From positions 620,001 through 684,000 of the forward strand of contig CAXXWW010000008.1 in the NCBI GenBank assembly GCA_963665215.2: DNA of 64,000 nt, written 5' to 3'. Below are positions 47,549-55,010 of this stretch, piece by piece. This DNA is from G963665215 sp963665215. Its GTDB lineage: Bacteria > Chloroflexota > Dehalococcoidia > Lucifugimonadales > CAUZJF01. The notes beneath the pieces were generated by a model. That model did not search any database. It saw nothing but the letters and a program-made list of their open reading frames with translations, and had not been told where the DNA came from. The translations under genes were made by a program, and so were the position numbers. How positions within the stretch are numbered: position 1 is the first letter of the stretch; every line of letters starts with the position of its first letter.

Positions 47549-48565
47549 ATGGCTCAGCACAGGGTCGCGTACATCATGAGGTCCAGCACGGACGTCGCGC
47601 TGGTCGAAGAGGGGCTGGCCGGCCTTGACTACGAGCTAAGCGTCCACGTCTGCGGCAGCAACGGCGAGACCATCGAGGCCATTAAGGGCGCGGACGTCAT
47701 CGTCGATTTTGGAGTGCCCATGCCGAGACAGGTCATCGAGGAGATAGACGGCGCTAAGGCCATCGTCAGCCTCGGGCACGGCTTCGATAAGATCGACCAC
47801 AACGCCGCCACCGAACAGGGAGTCATGGTCGTGAACTGCGCCGGATTCTGCACCGAGGAGGTCGCCAATCACACCATCATGCTGCTGTTGGCCTGTGCCA
47901 AGAAGCTGACGGTCCTCCACGACCTCGTCAGGGCTGGACGGTGGGAAGCCGAGTCGCGGGCCCAGCTCGTCGACCTTCCCCCCATCGACGGCCAGGTCCT
48001 GGGCCTCGTGGGACTCGGCAACATCGGCCGCGCCACCGCGCTGAGGGCCAAGGTCTTCGGTCTCCAGGTCATCGCGTACGATCCTTACGTACCCACGTGG
48101 ACCGCCAAGGAGTACAGGGTAGAGCTGGTCCCCAGCCTGGACGAGCTTGCGTCACGCTCCGACTTCGTCTCGATGCACACCCCTCTCAACGACGAGACGA
48201 GAAAGCTCATCGGCGCCTCCTTCTTCAAGGCGATGAAGCCGACGGCGTACTTCATCAACACCTGCCGAGGCCCAACCGTGGACGAGCAGGCGCTCATAGC
48301 GGCGCTCCAGAACTCCGAGGTCGCCGGAGCCGGGCTGGACGTTTTCGAGCGGGAGCCGACGCCTGCCGACAACCCGCTGCTCAAGATGGACAACGTGATA
48401 GTGTCGCCCCATTCGGCGGGGACGTCCGTGTTCGCGATGGCCTCCGCAGAGCGCAGGCTGGGTGAGGAGGCGGCGAGGATTCTCAGCGGCACGTGGCCCA
48501 TGTCCCTGGTGAATCCGGAGGTAAGGGCTGGCATCCCCGTACGCCCGCCCGCAGTCAACCGTTAG
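47549..48565 (+). CDS. D-2-hydroxyacid dehydrogenase (PGDH/CtBP-like)
   Basis: A 338-residue NAD-dependent oxidoreductase. The substrate domain includes IVDFGVPMPRQVIEEIDG and IVSLGHGFDKIDHNAATEQG. The NAD domain has QVLGLVGLGNIGRATALRAK with the acidic YDPY after strand 2. The catalytic Arg is in YFINTCRGPTVDEQALIAAL, the Glu in GLDVFEREPTPADNP and the His in VIVSPHSAGTSVFAMASAE. It may act as a phosphoglycerate dehydrogenase for serine synthesis, but it lacks an ACT domain and other hydroxyacids are possible. A GGAGG ribosome site precedes the ATG. Confidence 0.9.
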   Translation: MAQHRVAYIMRSSTDVALVEEGLAGLDYELSVHVCGSNGETIEAIKGADVIVDFGVPMPRQVIEEIDGAKAIVSLGHGFDKIDHNAATEQGVMVVNCAGFCTEEVANHTIMLLLACAKKLTVLHDLVRAGRWEAESRAQLVDLPPIDGQVLGLVGLGNIGRATALRAKVFGLQVIAYDPYVPTWTAKEYRVELVPSLDELASRSDFVSMHTPLNDETRKLIGASFFKAMKPTAYFINTCRGPTVDEQALIAALQNSEVAGAGLDVFEREPTPADNPLLKMDNVIVSPHSAGTSVFAMASAERRLGEEAARILSGTWPMSLVNPEVRAGIPVRPPAVNR

Positions 48566-48612
48566 GCGCTCTGCGGGGCGCTCCCTCTCGTGCTCGGCGC
48601 TTTCCCGCATCG

Positions 48613-48641
48613 TTGACACCATATGACCGGTATGCTAGATT
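48613..48641 (+). promoter_or_regulatory. sigma-70-type promoter of the SelW-like gene
   Basis: TTGACA at 48613-48618 and TAGATT at 48636-48641 are exactly 17 bp apart, about 97 bases before ATG 48738. It shows that transcription begins well upstream of the apparent downstream ATG at 48813. Confidence 0.75.
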
Positions 48642-48737
48642 TGGCTCAGCACCGGAGGCAGTCGGCCCACTGCAGGACCCGCAGACCGTCATGGGCCATG
48701 TCAGACGGGTGGCCCCACAACCCAAGGAGGGAGTCTT

Positions 48738-49022
48738 ATGGCCCTGGACGGCAAGGTCAACGTTGAGATTACCTACTGCGTGCCTTGAGCGTATCATGGA
48801 GAGGCGGTCTGGATGGCCACCGAGTTTTTCGCAGAAGGCGGTAGCGATGTAGCGATCATGCTCACACCGGGTGAGAGCGGTATCCTGCAGGTGCACGTGG
48901 ACGGCGAGAAGATATTTGACAAAAAGGACGAGGGAAACAAGCACGCAGACCTCCCCCGGGTCAAGGAGATGCGCGCCGTCATCAGGGAGAGGCTCGCCGC
49001 CACTGTAGCCGCAGGCGACTAG
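48738..49022 (+). CDS. SelW/Rdx-like redox protein, predicted selenoprotein (CVPU, TGA = Sec17)
   Basis: ATG 48738 is preceded by AAGGAGGG. The frame reads MALDGKVNVEITYCVP, TGA at 48786-48788, then AYHGEAVWMATEFFAEGG and continues without a stop to TAG 49020-49022, 94 residues. This is the SelT/SelW/SelH (Rdx) fold: a strand (NVEITY), the CxxU redox motif in the loop, a helix, a strand pair around ILQVHVDGEKIFDKKDEGNK (the conserved VxxDG.xI.dk segment), and a final helix with LPRVKEMRAVIRERLAA. A Cys at the TGA position would give the usual CxxC of the family. A hairpin 14 bases after the TGA supports Sec insertion. A start at ATG 48813 would discard the active site. A terminator follows. 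Confidence 0.85.
48803..48821 (+). promoter_or_regulatory. predicted bacterial SECIS hairpin
   Basis: The stem GGCGGTC/GGCCACC forms six of seven pairs (one C-A mismatch, one G-U) around the loop TGGAT. It starts 14 bases after the TGA, and the loop starts 21 bases after it, as in the DsbA-like gene. G is the second loop base. The stem is weaker than the one at 35735-35754. Confidence 0.55.
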
Positions 49023-49048
49023 AAGAGGCCCAATACGCTCGATTTTTG

Positions 49049-49079
49049 GAGCCCTTGACAGATGTTCAGGGCTCTTTCT
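49049..49079 (+). terminator. rho-independent terminator after the SelW-like gene
   Basis: GAGCCCT pairs with AGGGCTC across a 12-base loop, followed by TTTCT. It may serve the rightward SelW-like gene and, in part, the convergent glycosyltransferase gene. Confidence 0.7.
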
Positions 49080-49105
49080 ATTGCGACGGCCCGGCAGTGC
49101 GTGGG

Positions 49106-50950
49106 CTAGGGCAGATGATACACCGCGAAACGCACCGCACCCCCCGGCTCAGACTCCCGCACCACGGTCCCGCCCGGATAGCGCTCCATCAATCTGTCCA
49201 GCTCTCGATCGTAGGGCGGCAGAAACAGGTACGTCACCGGCCCGGAATCCACCCGCTCCAGGGTGAATGAGCCAAACTCACTCGAACGGTCCACGCCCGG
49301 GCTCTGAGGATAGAGAAAGCGCCTCGTCTCGTAGTCGTAGGACCAGCGGGCCGAGTAGAAATAGATTTGCCCGGGTCTGTCGAAGGAATGGGCGGCCCCC
49401 AGGCTGTCGACCAGGTCATTGACGTACACCCACTTCGTCCGTTCAAGCCCAACGAAGCTGCCAAAGTAGGACCAGGTATTCCAGGCCATCGCGGCGACCA
49501 GGCCAGCGGCTACACCCGCCATCGCTACCCTCCGGCCCACATCGCCAAAGAGGCGTCGGCCCAACGTCACCAACCACCACGCACCCACACCGGCCAGACC
49601 GTACACGAAGGGCACGGCCACAAGACTTCGCCGCATATCGCCCCAGTTTACGGCGCCGAACACGATGATGCCCATCCCGGCAACGACCGCCAGCGCGGAC
49701 AGTAGGTGGGGAGGGCTTCGCCACCTGGCCAGCGAAATCACGAGCCCCAGGTAGGCGAGCATGGCCAGATAGGGGTCAAGGGCGCCTCTGCCTCCTGTAG
49801 CGTCGGTGTAGTCTACGTCGGGGTGCCGGAGCAGCAAGGTGGCAGCGTCCCAGGCCCGATGGGAAAAGAAGTCGAGCTTCTCACCAACGCCCTGTGCGGC
49901 CACGTAATTCGGGTCCCGCAGCACCGAAAGCTGGCGGGCGTGACTGAAGTAGAAGTCCCGCGAGTCGACCGCGAAAGCGATTAGGGGCAACGCTGCTATG
50001 GCAGTGCCGGCTGCCAGCAGCAAATAGCGCGGCACATACCGCCGCCACTGGCTGCGGAGCAACACCAGGTGGACCGCCAGCACGACCGATGCCACGGCAA
50101 GAAACAGGGGGTAGCCATTGTAAGTGTACACCCCTATGCCCAGTATCAGACCTGTCACAAACCAGGGCCATTTTCGTGCCGACCTCATCGCCCCGAAGGT
50201 CGCTATCGCAGCCAGGCTCAACACCATCGGCATCGATATGACCATGAACGCGGTGCGACCGAAGTGGATGTTCCAGAAAGAGAAGGTGAGAGCCAGCGTG
50301 CCGAAGACAGCCACCCAGCGGCTGAATCCCATGCGGAACAGAAGGTACGCCAGCGGGACCGTGGCCACACTCCACAACGCCATCGAGAGGCGTACGGTGA
50401 AGAGCGAGGCGTCGGCGAGCTTGAATATGAGCGCCGTGAAGTAGAGCGGGCCGGTAGGCTGGCCGAGGGCGCTGCCTACGTAGGGGCCGATCCACCCCTC
50501 TTCGACGATTCGCATTGCGTCCAGGCCGGTCCAAGCCTCGTCGCCGTGGAGCCCGGGGGGAAGATCGGCCAGCCGGTAAATGCGCAGGAACGCCGCAAGG
50601 CTGGTGCAAAGGGCCACAAGCAGCAGCTCCCACCTGTGGCGCACGACCCAGGACTTGGCATACGCCCCCGACATCTGCCATGTCGCCGGCGGCGTGTCCC
50701 ACTCAATCGAGGGGGTTTCTGGCCGTGGGCGCGCTAGCTCAGGGTGGGGTGAATCCTCTGCTGGAGGCGAGGACGGTCCCGGCTGGCCTGAGCCGCCAAG
50801 TTCCGCGCCGCAGGCGTCGCAGTAGCTACTCGACGGCGGGTTGGGGACGCCGCATGAGTCGCATACCGCGTCGGACCCGAGCGAACGGCCGCAGTCGCCG
50901 CAGAGCTTGGCCGACGCAACATTATCGTATGTGCACCAGGGACAGATCAT
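49106..50950 (-). CDS. ArnT/PMT-like membrane glycosyltransferase with N-terminal zinc ribbons
   Basis: A 614-residue protein. The first 60 residues hold two zinc ribbons (MICPWCTYDNVASAKLCGDC and CDSCGVPNPPSSSYCDACG). After a Pro-rich linker come about 11 membrane helices from residue 110. The GT-C fold's acidic motif lies in the first extracytoplasmic loop (LPPGLHGDEAWTGLDAMRI), and LGQPTGPLYFTALIFKLADA follows. The C-terminal 120 residues are soluble. GT-C enzymes move sugars from polyprenyl-phosphate carriers to lipids or proteins outside the membrane. ATG 50950 is chosen because the zinc ribbon begins there. Confidence 0.85.
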   Translation of the reverse strand: MICPWCTYDNVASAKLCGDCGRSLGSDAVCDSCGVPNPPSSSYCDACGAELGGSGQPGPSSPPAEDSPHPELARPRPETPSIEWDTPPATWQMSGAYAKSWVVRHRWELLLVALCTSLAAFLRIYRLADLPPGLHGDEAWTGLDAMRIVEEGWIGPYVGSALGQPTGPLYFTALIFKLADASLFTVRLSMALWSVATVPLAYLLFRMGFSRWVAVFGTLALTFSFWNIHFGRTAFMVISMPMVLSLAAIATFGAMRSARKWPWFVTGLILGIGVYTYNGYPLFLAVASVVLAVHLVLLRSQWRRYVPRYLLLAAGTAIAALPLIAFAVDSRDFYFSHARQLSVLRDPNYVAAQGVGEKLDFFSHRAWDAATLLLRHPDVDYTDATGGRGALDPYLAMLAYLGLVISLARWRSPPHLLSALAVVAGMGIIVFGAVNWGDMRRSLVAVPFVYGLAGVGAWWLVTLGRRLFGDVGRRVAMAGVAAGLVAAMAWNTWSYFGSFVGLERTKWVYVNDLVDSLGAAHSFDRPGQIYFYSARWSYDYETRRFLYPQSPGVDRSSEFGSFTLERVDSGPVTYLFLPPYDRELDRLMERYPGGTVVRESEPGGAVRFAVYHLP

Positions 50951-51054
50951 GGGCGGTTTGTTGGGACGCCGCTGACTCTCAGGGTGATGTACTCGCGTGT
51001 AGGGGCTACGCCACGAGCTCACCCATAGGTGGGCGTCGCCCGGTACTCACCCGA

Positions 51055-51429
51055 TTACGATCGCGGAGGAGGAGTGCCCTCCAGGTAGGTCGTTCGATCG
51101 AATGGATGGGGCACCGGAAAGAAGCCCATTATCCTCGACTTGCCCGGGCCGACGGAGGTGAAACCGTGAGGGACCCTGGGGGGCACAACTACCGTGTGGT
51201 CCGCCCCTACTCGGCGCACCTCGTCTCCCAGACGCACCTCCAGCGTCCCTTCAAGGATAACGATGAACTCGTCGTCCTCGTGAAAGTGCAGGGGCGCTCC
51301 GGCGCCGTCTCCGAGGATGGCGTAGGAAAGGGTGCTGGAGACGCCGTCCTTGGGACCGGCAAGGTCCCACTTTCGATAGTCGGGCCTCCAGGGCGTCTCT
51401 GGGACCGCGCTGTGATCAACGATCGGCAT
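51055..51429 (-). CDS. cupin-domain protein
   Basis: A 124-residue single-domain cupin. The first metal motif is APLHFHEDDEFIVILEGTLE (H-x-H, E) and the second VVVPPRVPHGFTSVGPGKSR (His). Such proteins bind a metal and act as small isomerases, dioxygenases or sensors; none can be chosen here. AAAGGAG lies eight bases before ATG 51429. Confidence 0.88.
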   Translation of the reverse strand: MPIVDHSAVPETPWRPDYRKWDLAGPKDGVSSTLSYAILGDGAGAPLHFHEDDEFIVILEGTLEVRLGDEVRRVGADHTVVVPPRVPHGFTSVGPGKSRIMGFFPVPHPFDRTTYLEGTPPPRS

Positions 51430-51591
51430 GGTTGGCACTCCTTTGGGTCGGGGGCCTATGGGCTTCAGGCCCGGCGCTGGGAAAGCATATCACAGCGTCA
51501 GCCGCGAAACTATTTTTTCGTTCCCTTTCCGGCGCCGCCCGGACGTCGCTACTCCCACCAGCGAAGCCGCACCTTCCATGTCGCTTGCGTC

Positions 51592-52877
51592 TGTATGGAC
51601 CGGACACATGGTGGACGGGTGTTCGGAGACATGGTGGACACATTTGAGTATGTTAGGCATCGTGCCTGAGGTCAAGCTGGGCGATTTGATGAGTGGCGAA
51701 GAAGACGTTCCAGACTCCATCGTCAGTTGTCGGCCGAATAGCCACTGGCATGCCCTTGAAGGCCTTAGGTACCTTGAAGATACGGCCAAACAACTGGAGC
51801 CTACCTTTGTCGTGAACACGGCGTACCAGGTCGGTTGGTTCGTACTCCAAGGGTGGAAGGACCTCGGGAAACAGTCTTTGGCTCACTTGGTACTTGGTGG
51901 CCGGAGTAGCAAGGTCAAGGGCGTCATGGGGCCGCTCCAAGTTGTAGATGTCCCGCCACAGGTCGAAGGCTCTCTGGCAGTGCGCCAGATCAGTGAAGCT
52001 GCTCCCCTGCAGCACTTCAACGGTCATGGTTCGGTGGAAGCGCTCATCTTTTCCCTGTGTCTGAGGGTGATAAGGGCGTCCATGACTGACTCCGATGCCC
52101 AACCTCAGCAGCCAGACTGTAAAAGGTGTGTAGGGGTGGTCTTGGTCATGGCCCCACGGGGAGCCATTGTCCATCAACATTGTGTTGGGCAGGCCGTAGC
52201 GCCGGAAGATAGCCGTCAGGCGCTGTTGCACCATCTCTCCCTGCTCGTTACCGCAGGCCTGCAGCCCCAAGGCAAACCGAGAGTGATCGTCCAGAACAGT
52301 CAGAGGGTGGCAGCGTCCTCGGGTAAGGGGGAAGTGGCCTTTGAAGTCCATCTGCCCCAGGTCGTTGGGTGCCTGGTGTTCAAATCGCTGCCAGGAACGG
52401 TGCTTGGGCCCCTCGGCGGGGTCAATGCGGCCATGACGACGCAAGATCGCCGTGATAGTACTGGGGGCCGGCATGTCCGCCTCAAACACATCCCTGCGGT
52501 CCAAAAGCCACCGTCGCAGCTTACGAGCTCCCCAGGCCGGATGGGCCGCACGGGCAGACAGCACCGCCTGCTCAACCTGCGATGGGGTACGTGCAGGCGA
52601 GTAGTGAGGCCGCCGCGGCAGCTCGACCAGGCCTGCCTCGCTCCCTTCACGGAAACGCCCAAGCCACTTGTATCCAGTCGTAGGGCTGATCCCGAAGCGA
52701 CGGCAAAGGCCCCTTTTGTTGGTGCCTTCAGCCTGCGCCAGCTCCACGAACTCTCTCCTCTGAGACATAACGGACATCTCCTTCCATGGCATGACCACCT
52801 CCTTGTAATGAAGTCATGCCTATTATGGTGTCCACCATGTCCCCGAACATGTGTAAGCTATGTCCCCGGTCTATACA
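51592..52877 (-). mobile_element. IS481-family element
   Basis: A 1,286-bp element with inverted repeats of about 50 bp starting TGTATGGACCGG at the left and TGTATAGACCGG (minus strand) at the right. A 5-bp target duplication GCGTC lies at 51587-51591 and 52878-52882. It is inserted between the cupin and fmt genes without breaking either. The presence of the duplication shows a clean transposition event. Confidence 0.93.
51653..52798 (-). CDS. IS481-family transposase
   Basis: A DDE transposase of about 380 residues. The N-terminal helix-turn-helix part (FVELAQAEGTNKRGLCRRFG, TGYKWLGRFREGSEAGLVEL) is followed by the rve-type core: first Asp in NDLGQMDFKGHFPL, second in NTMLMDNGSPWGHD, Glu in HPQTQGKDERFHRTMTVEVL. 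The end is the IS481-type WRDIYNLERPHDALDLATPA with a C-terminal beta domain. The start may be ATG 52792 or a later Met. The frame is intact. Confidence 0.95.
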   Translation of the reverse strand: MVMPWKEMSVMSQRREFVELAQAEGTNKRGLCRRFGISPTTGYKWLGRFREGSEAGLVELPRRPHYSPARTPSQVEQAVLSARAAHPAWGARKLRRWLLDRRDVFEADMPAPSTITAILRRHGRIDPAEGPKHRSWQRFEHQAPNDLGQMDFKGHFPLTRGRCHPLTVLDDHSRFALGLQACGNEQGEMVQQRLTAIFRRYGLPNTMLMDNGSPWGHDQDHPYTPFTVWLLRLGIGVSHGRPYHPQTQGKDERFHRTMTVEVLQGSSFTDLAHCQRAFDLWRDIYNLERPHDALDLATPATKYQVSQRLFPEVLPPLEYEPTDLVRRVHDKGRLQLFGRIFKVPKAFKGMPVAIRPTTDDGVWNVFFATHQIAQLDLRHDA

Positions 52878-52926
52878 GCGTCAAGGGGGGGCGACCTTCT
52901 CGTGTGGTACCATCGTCTGCTGAGGG

Positions 52927-53880
52927 ATGGAGGCCAAGAACCAGTTGAAGACCGTATTCATGGGGACCCCGGAGCTCGCCCTTCCCGTGCTGTCCGCTCT
53001 GCTGGATGCGGGCCAGGAGGTCCTCGGGATATACACGCGGCCGGACAAGCCCGCAGCCCGGGGAAGACGGCTGTCGGCATCGCCCGTCAAGCGGTTCGCG
53101 CAGGAAAAAGGGCTTCCGGTGTTCCAGCCGCCCTCGCTGCGTCCCACCCGAGTGCAGGAGGAGCTGGCGGCGCTTTCGCCCGATGTCGTGGTGGTCGCCG
53201 CATACGGTCTGTTCCTCCCTGCGAAGACACTGGGCCTGCCTCCCCTCGGCTGCCTCAACGTGCATCCGTCGCTCCTGCCCAGGCATCGCGGCCCGTCCCC
53301 CGTCAGTACGGCAATCCTGGAAGGCGACGCTGTCACGGGCGTCACGATCATCAAGCTGGACGAGGGCATGGACACCGGCCCCATCGTGGGCAGCCGTGAG
53401 ACCGCCATCGGGCCCAGAGAGAACGCCCTGGAGCTGACGGGGCGGCTGTTCGAGATGGGCGCGGAGCTCCTTGTCAGAATACTGCCGCGGTGGGCGAGCG
53501 GGAAGAAAAAGGCGCGACCCCAGGACGACTCGCAGGCCACCCTTACCAATCGCCTCGCGAAGGAAGATGGCGAGATCGACTGGGGGCTGGACGCGAAGCG
53601 CATCGCCCGGCAGGTCCTGGCCTACCACCCCTGGCCCGGCACCTACACACGGTGGAAGGGCAAGCTCCTCAAGATCAGGGAGGCGACCTCCGCAGGGCCG
53701 GAGGTCGCAGCGGCCCCGTCGCCGGGCCGGGTGATGTCGCTTCCAGGCGGCGGCCTGGGAATCGTGACGGGCGGCGGCATCTTGGAGGTACACGGCCTAC
53801 AGCTCGAGGGGAGAGTGGCCGTCGGTGCGCGCGAGTTCCTGCAAGGGTATCCCGATTTCGTGGGGGCGGAGGTGGGGTGA
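52927..53880 (+). CDS. fmt: methionyl-tRNA formyltransferase
   Basis: Transfers a formyl group from 10-formyltetrahydrofolate to initiator Met-tRNA. The 317 residues show the N-terminal formyltransferase domain (TVFMGTPELALPVLSALLDA and VVAAYGLFLPAKTL). The catalytic segment is LNVHPSLLPRHRGPSPVSTA with Asn-His, then GVTIIKLDEGMDTGPIVG (catalytic Asp), and the C-terminal tRNA-binding beta barrel begins AYHPWPGTYTRWKGKLLKIR. The Arg in LPRHRG replaces the common Lys-Tyr. Its original promoter region is now partly replaced by IS481. Confidence 0.96.
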   Translation: MEAKNQLKTVFMGTPELALPVLSALLDAGQEVLGIYTRPDKPAARGRRLSASPVKRFAQEKGLPVFQPPSLRPTRVQEELAALSPDVVVVAAYGLFLPAKTLGLPPLGCLNVHPSLLPRHRGPSPVSTAILEGDAVTGVTIIKLDEGMDTGPIVGSRETAIGPRENALELTGRLFEMGAELLVRILPRWASGKKKARPQDDSQATLTNRLAKEDGEIDWGLDAKRIARQVLAYHPWPGTYTRWKGKLLKIREATSAGPEVAAAPSPGRVMSLPGGGLGIVTGGGILEVHGLQLEGRVAVGAREFLQGYPDFVGAEVG

Positions 53881-53889
53881 CGTGGCCGC

Positions 53890-54960
53890 TCACTCGAAGC
53901 CCGCGAGCCGCCGTTGGAGCGGCTCGGCCTCCGGGCGGTCGAAACCCGACACGCCCACACCGACCAGACGAAACAGCCTGCCGGGCCGCAGCTCGCGCCG
54001 TAACAGCCCCTCCGCCGCCGCCGCGATGGCGTCGGCCGACTCGACCGGCTCCGAGAGCGTGGTCTGGCGGATGAATGTGGTGAAGTCGGCCAGGCGCAGC
54101 TTGACCTTGACGGTACGGCCACCCATCCCCCTCCCCGCCAGGTGGCGGCCCACTCGCCGGCTTAGCAGGTCCAATAGCTCGAGCAGCGCCTCGGGGTCGC
54201 CGCTGTCCTCCGCCAGGGTCGTCTCAGCGCTCACGGATTTTCTGTCTCGCTCCACCACCACGGGCCGGTCATCCTCCGCCAGCGCCAACCGGCGCATCTG
54301 ACGCCCGTTCCGACCGAATCTCTCGTCCAGCCACACATCCGGCTTGTTCGCCAGGTCGGCGATGGTGTGAATGCCCTCGACGGCCAGGCGCGCCGCGGTC
54401 TTTGGACCGATTCCCCAGAGCTTGTCCACCTCCAGCGGCGCCAGGAAGCTGAGCTCTGTGCCCGGCGGCACAACGGTCAGGCCGTCGGGCTTGTCCATTT
54501 CGGATGCGATCTTGGCCACCGACTTGCTGGTGGCTACTCCCACGGAGATGGTCAGCCCAAGCTCCGTCTCCACCCGTCGTCTCAGGTCGGCGGCAATACG
54601 CCGGGGCGGACGTCCCGGCGCAACCAGCTCGGTCACGTCGAGGTAGGCTTCGTCCAGCGAGAGCGGCTCTACGAGCGGCGTGATCTCCCTGAAGATGGCC
54701 ATGACCTGGCGTGATACCTGCTGATACCGCTCGAAACGGGGCTCCACCCTGATCGCCCTGGGACACCGCTGAAGGGCCGTGCGCATCGGCATCGCCGAGC
54801 GGACGCCAAAACGCCTTGCCTCATAGGAGGCGGAAGCAACCACGCCCCTCCCCTCCGGGCTGCCGCCCACGACGACGGGCTTGCCTCGCAGGTTGGGGTT
54901 GGCCAGCTGCTCCACAGAAGTGTAGAAGGCGTCGAAGTCGGCATGCAAGATATGGCGCAT
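53890..54960 (-). CDS. dinB: DNA polymerase IV
   Basis: Y-family translesion polymerase, 356 residues. Catalytic acids are in ILHADFDAFYTSVEQLANPN and PLSLDEAYLDVTELV. Also visible are KPVVVGGSPEGRGVVASASY, the FGVRSAMPMRTALQRCP finger, and the helix-hairpin-helix region LWGIGPKTAARLAVEGIHTI. The little-finger domain with ETTLAEDSGDPEALLELLD follows. ATG 54960 is chosen because MRHILHADFDAFY is the family start. There is no obvious beta-clamp peptide at the end. It ends 9 bases after the convergent fmt. Confidence 0.95.
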   Translation of the reverse strand: MRHILHADFDAFYTSVEQLANPNLRGKPVVVGGSPEGRGVVASASYEARRFGVRSAMPMRTALQRCPRAIRVEPRFERYQQVSRQVMAIFREITPLVEPLSLDEAYLDVTELVAPGRPPRRIAADLRRRVETELGLTISVGVATSKSVAKIASEMDKPDGLTVVPPGTELSFLAPLEVDKLWGIGPKTAARLAVEGIHTIADLANKPDVWLDERFGRNGRQMRRLALAEDDRPVVVERDRKSVSAETTLAEDSGDPEALLELLDLLSRRVGRHLAGRGMGGRTVKVKLRLADFTTFIRQTTLSEPVESADAIAAAAEGLLRRELRPGRLFRLVGVGVSGFDRPEAEPLQRRLAGFE

Positions 54961-55010
54961 AGAGTCCCTAGTCCCCCCCATACCCCTTACCCTCTACCCC
55001 AACCCCCTCC

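Noticed and set aside
48813..49022. A 69-residue gene starting at ATG 48813
   Set aside because: It has no ribosome site at the right distance and begins in the middle of the Rdx helix. The upstream ATG 48738 has promoter, ribosome site and redox motif.
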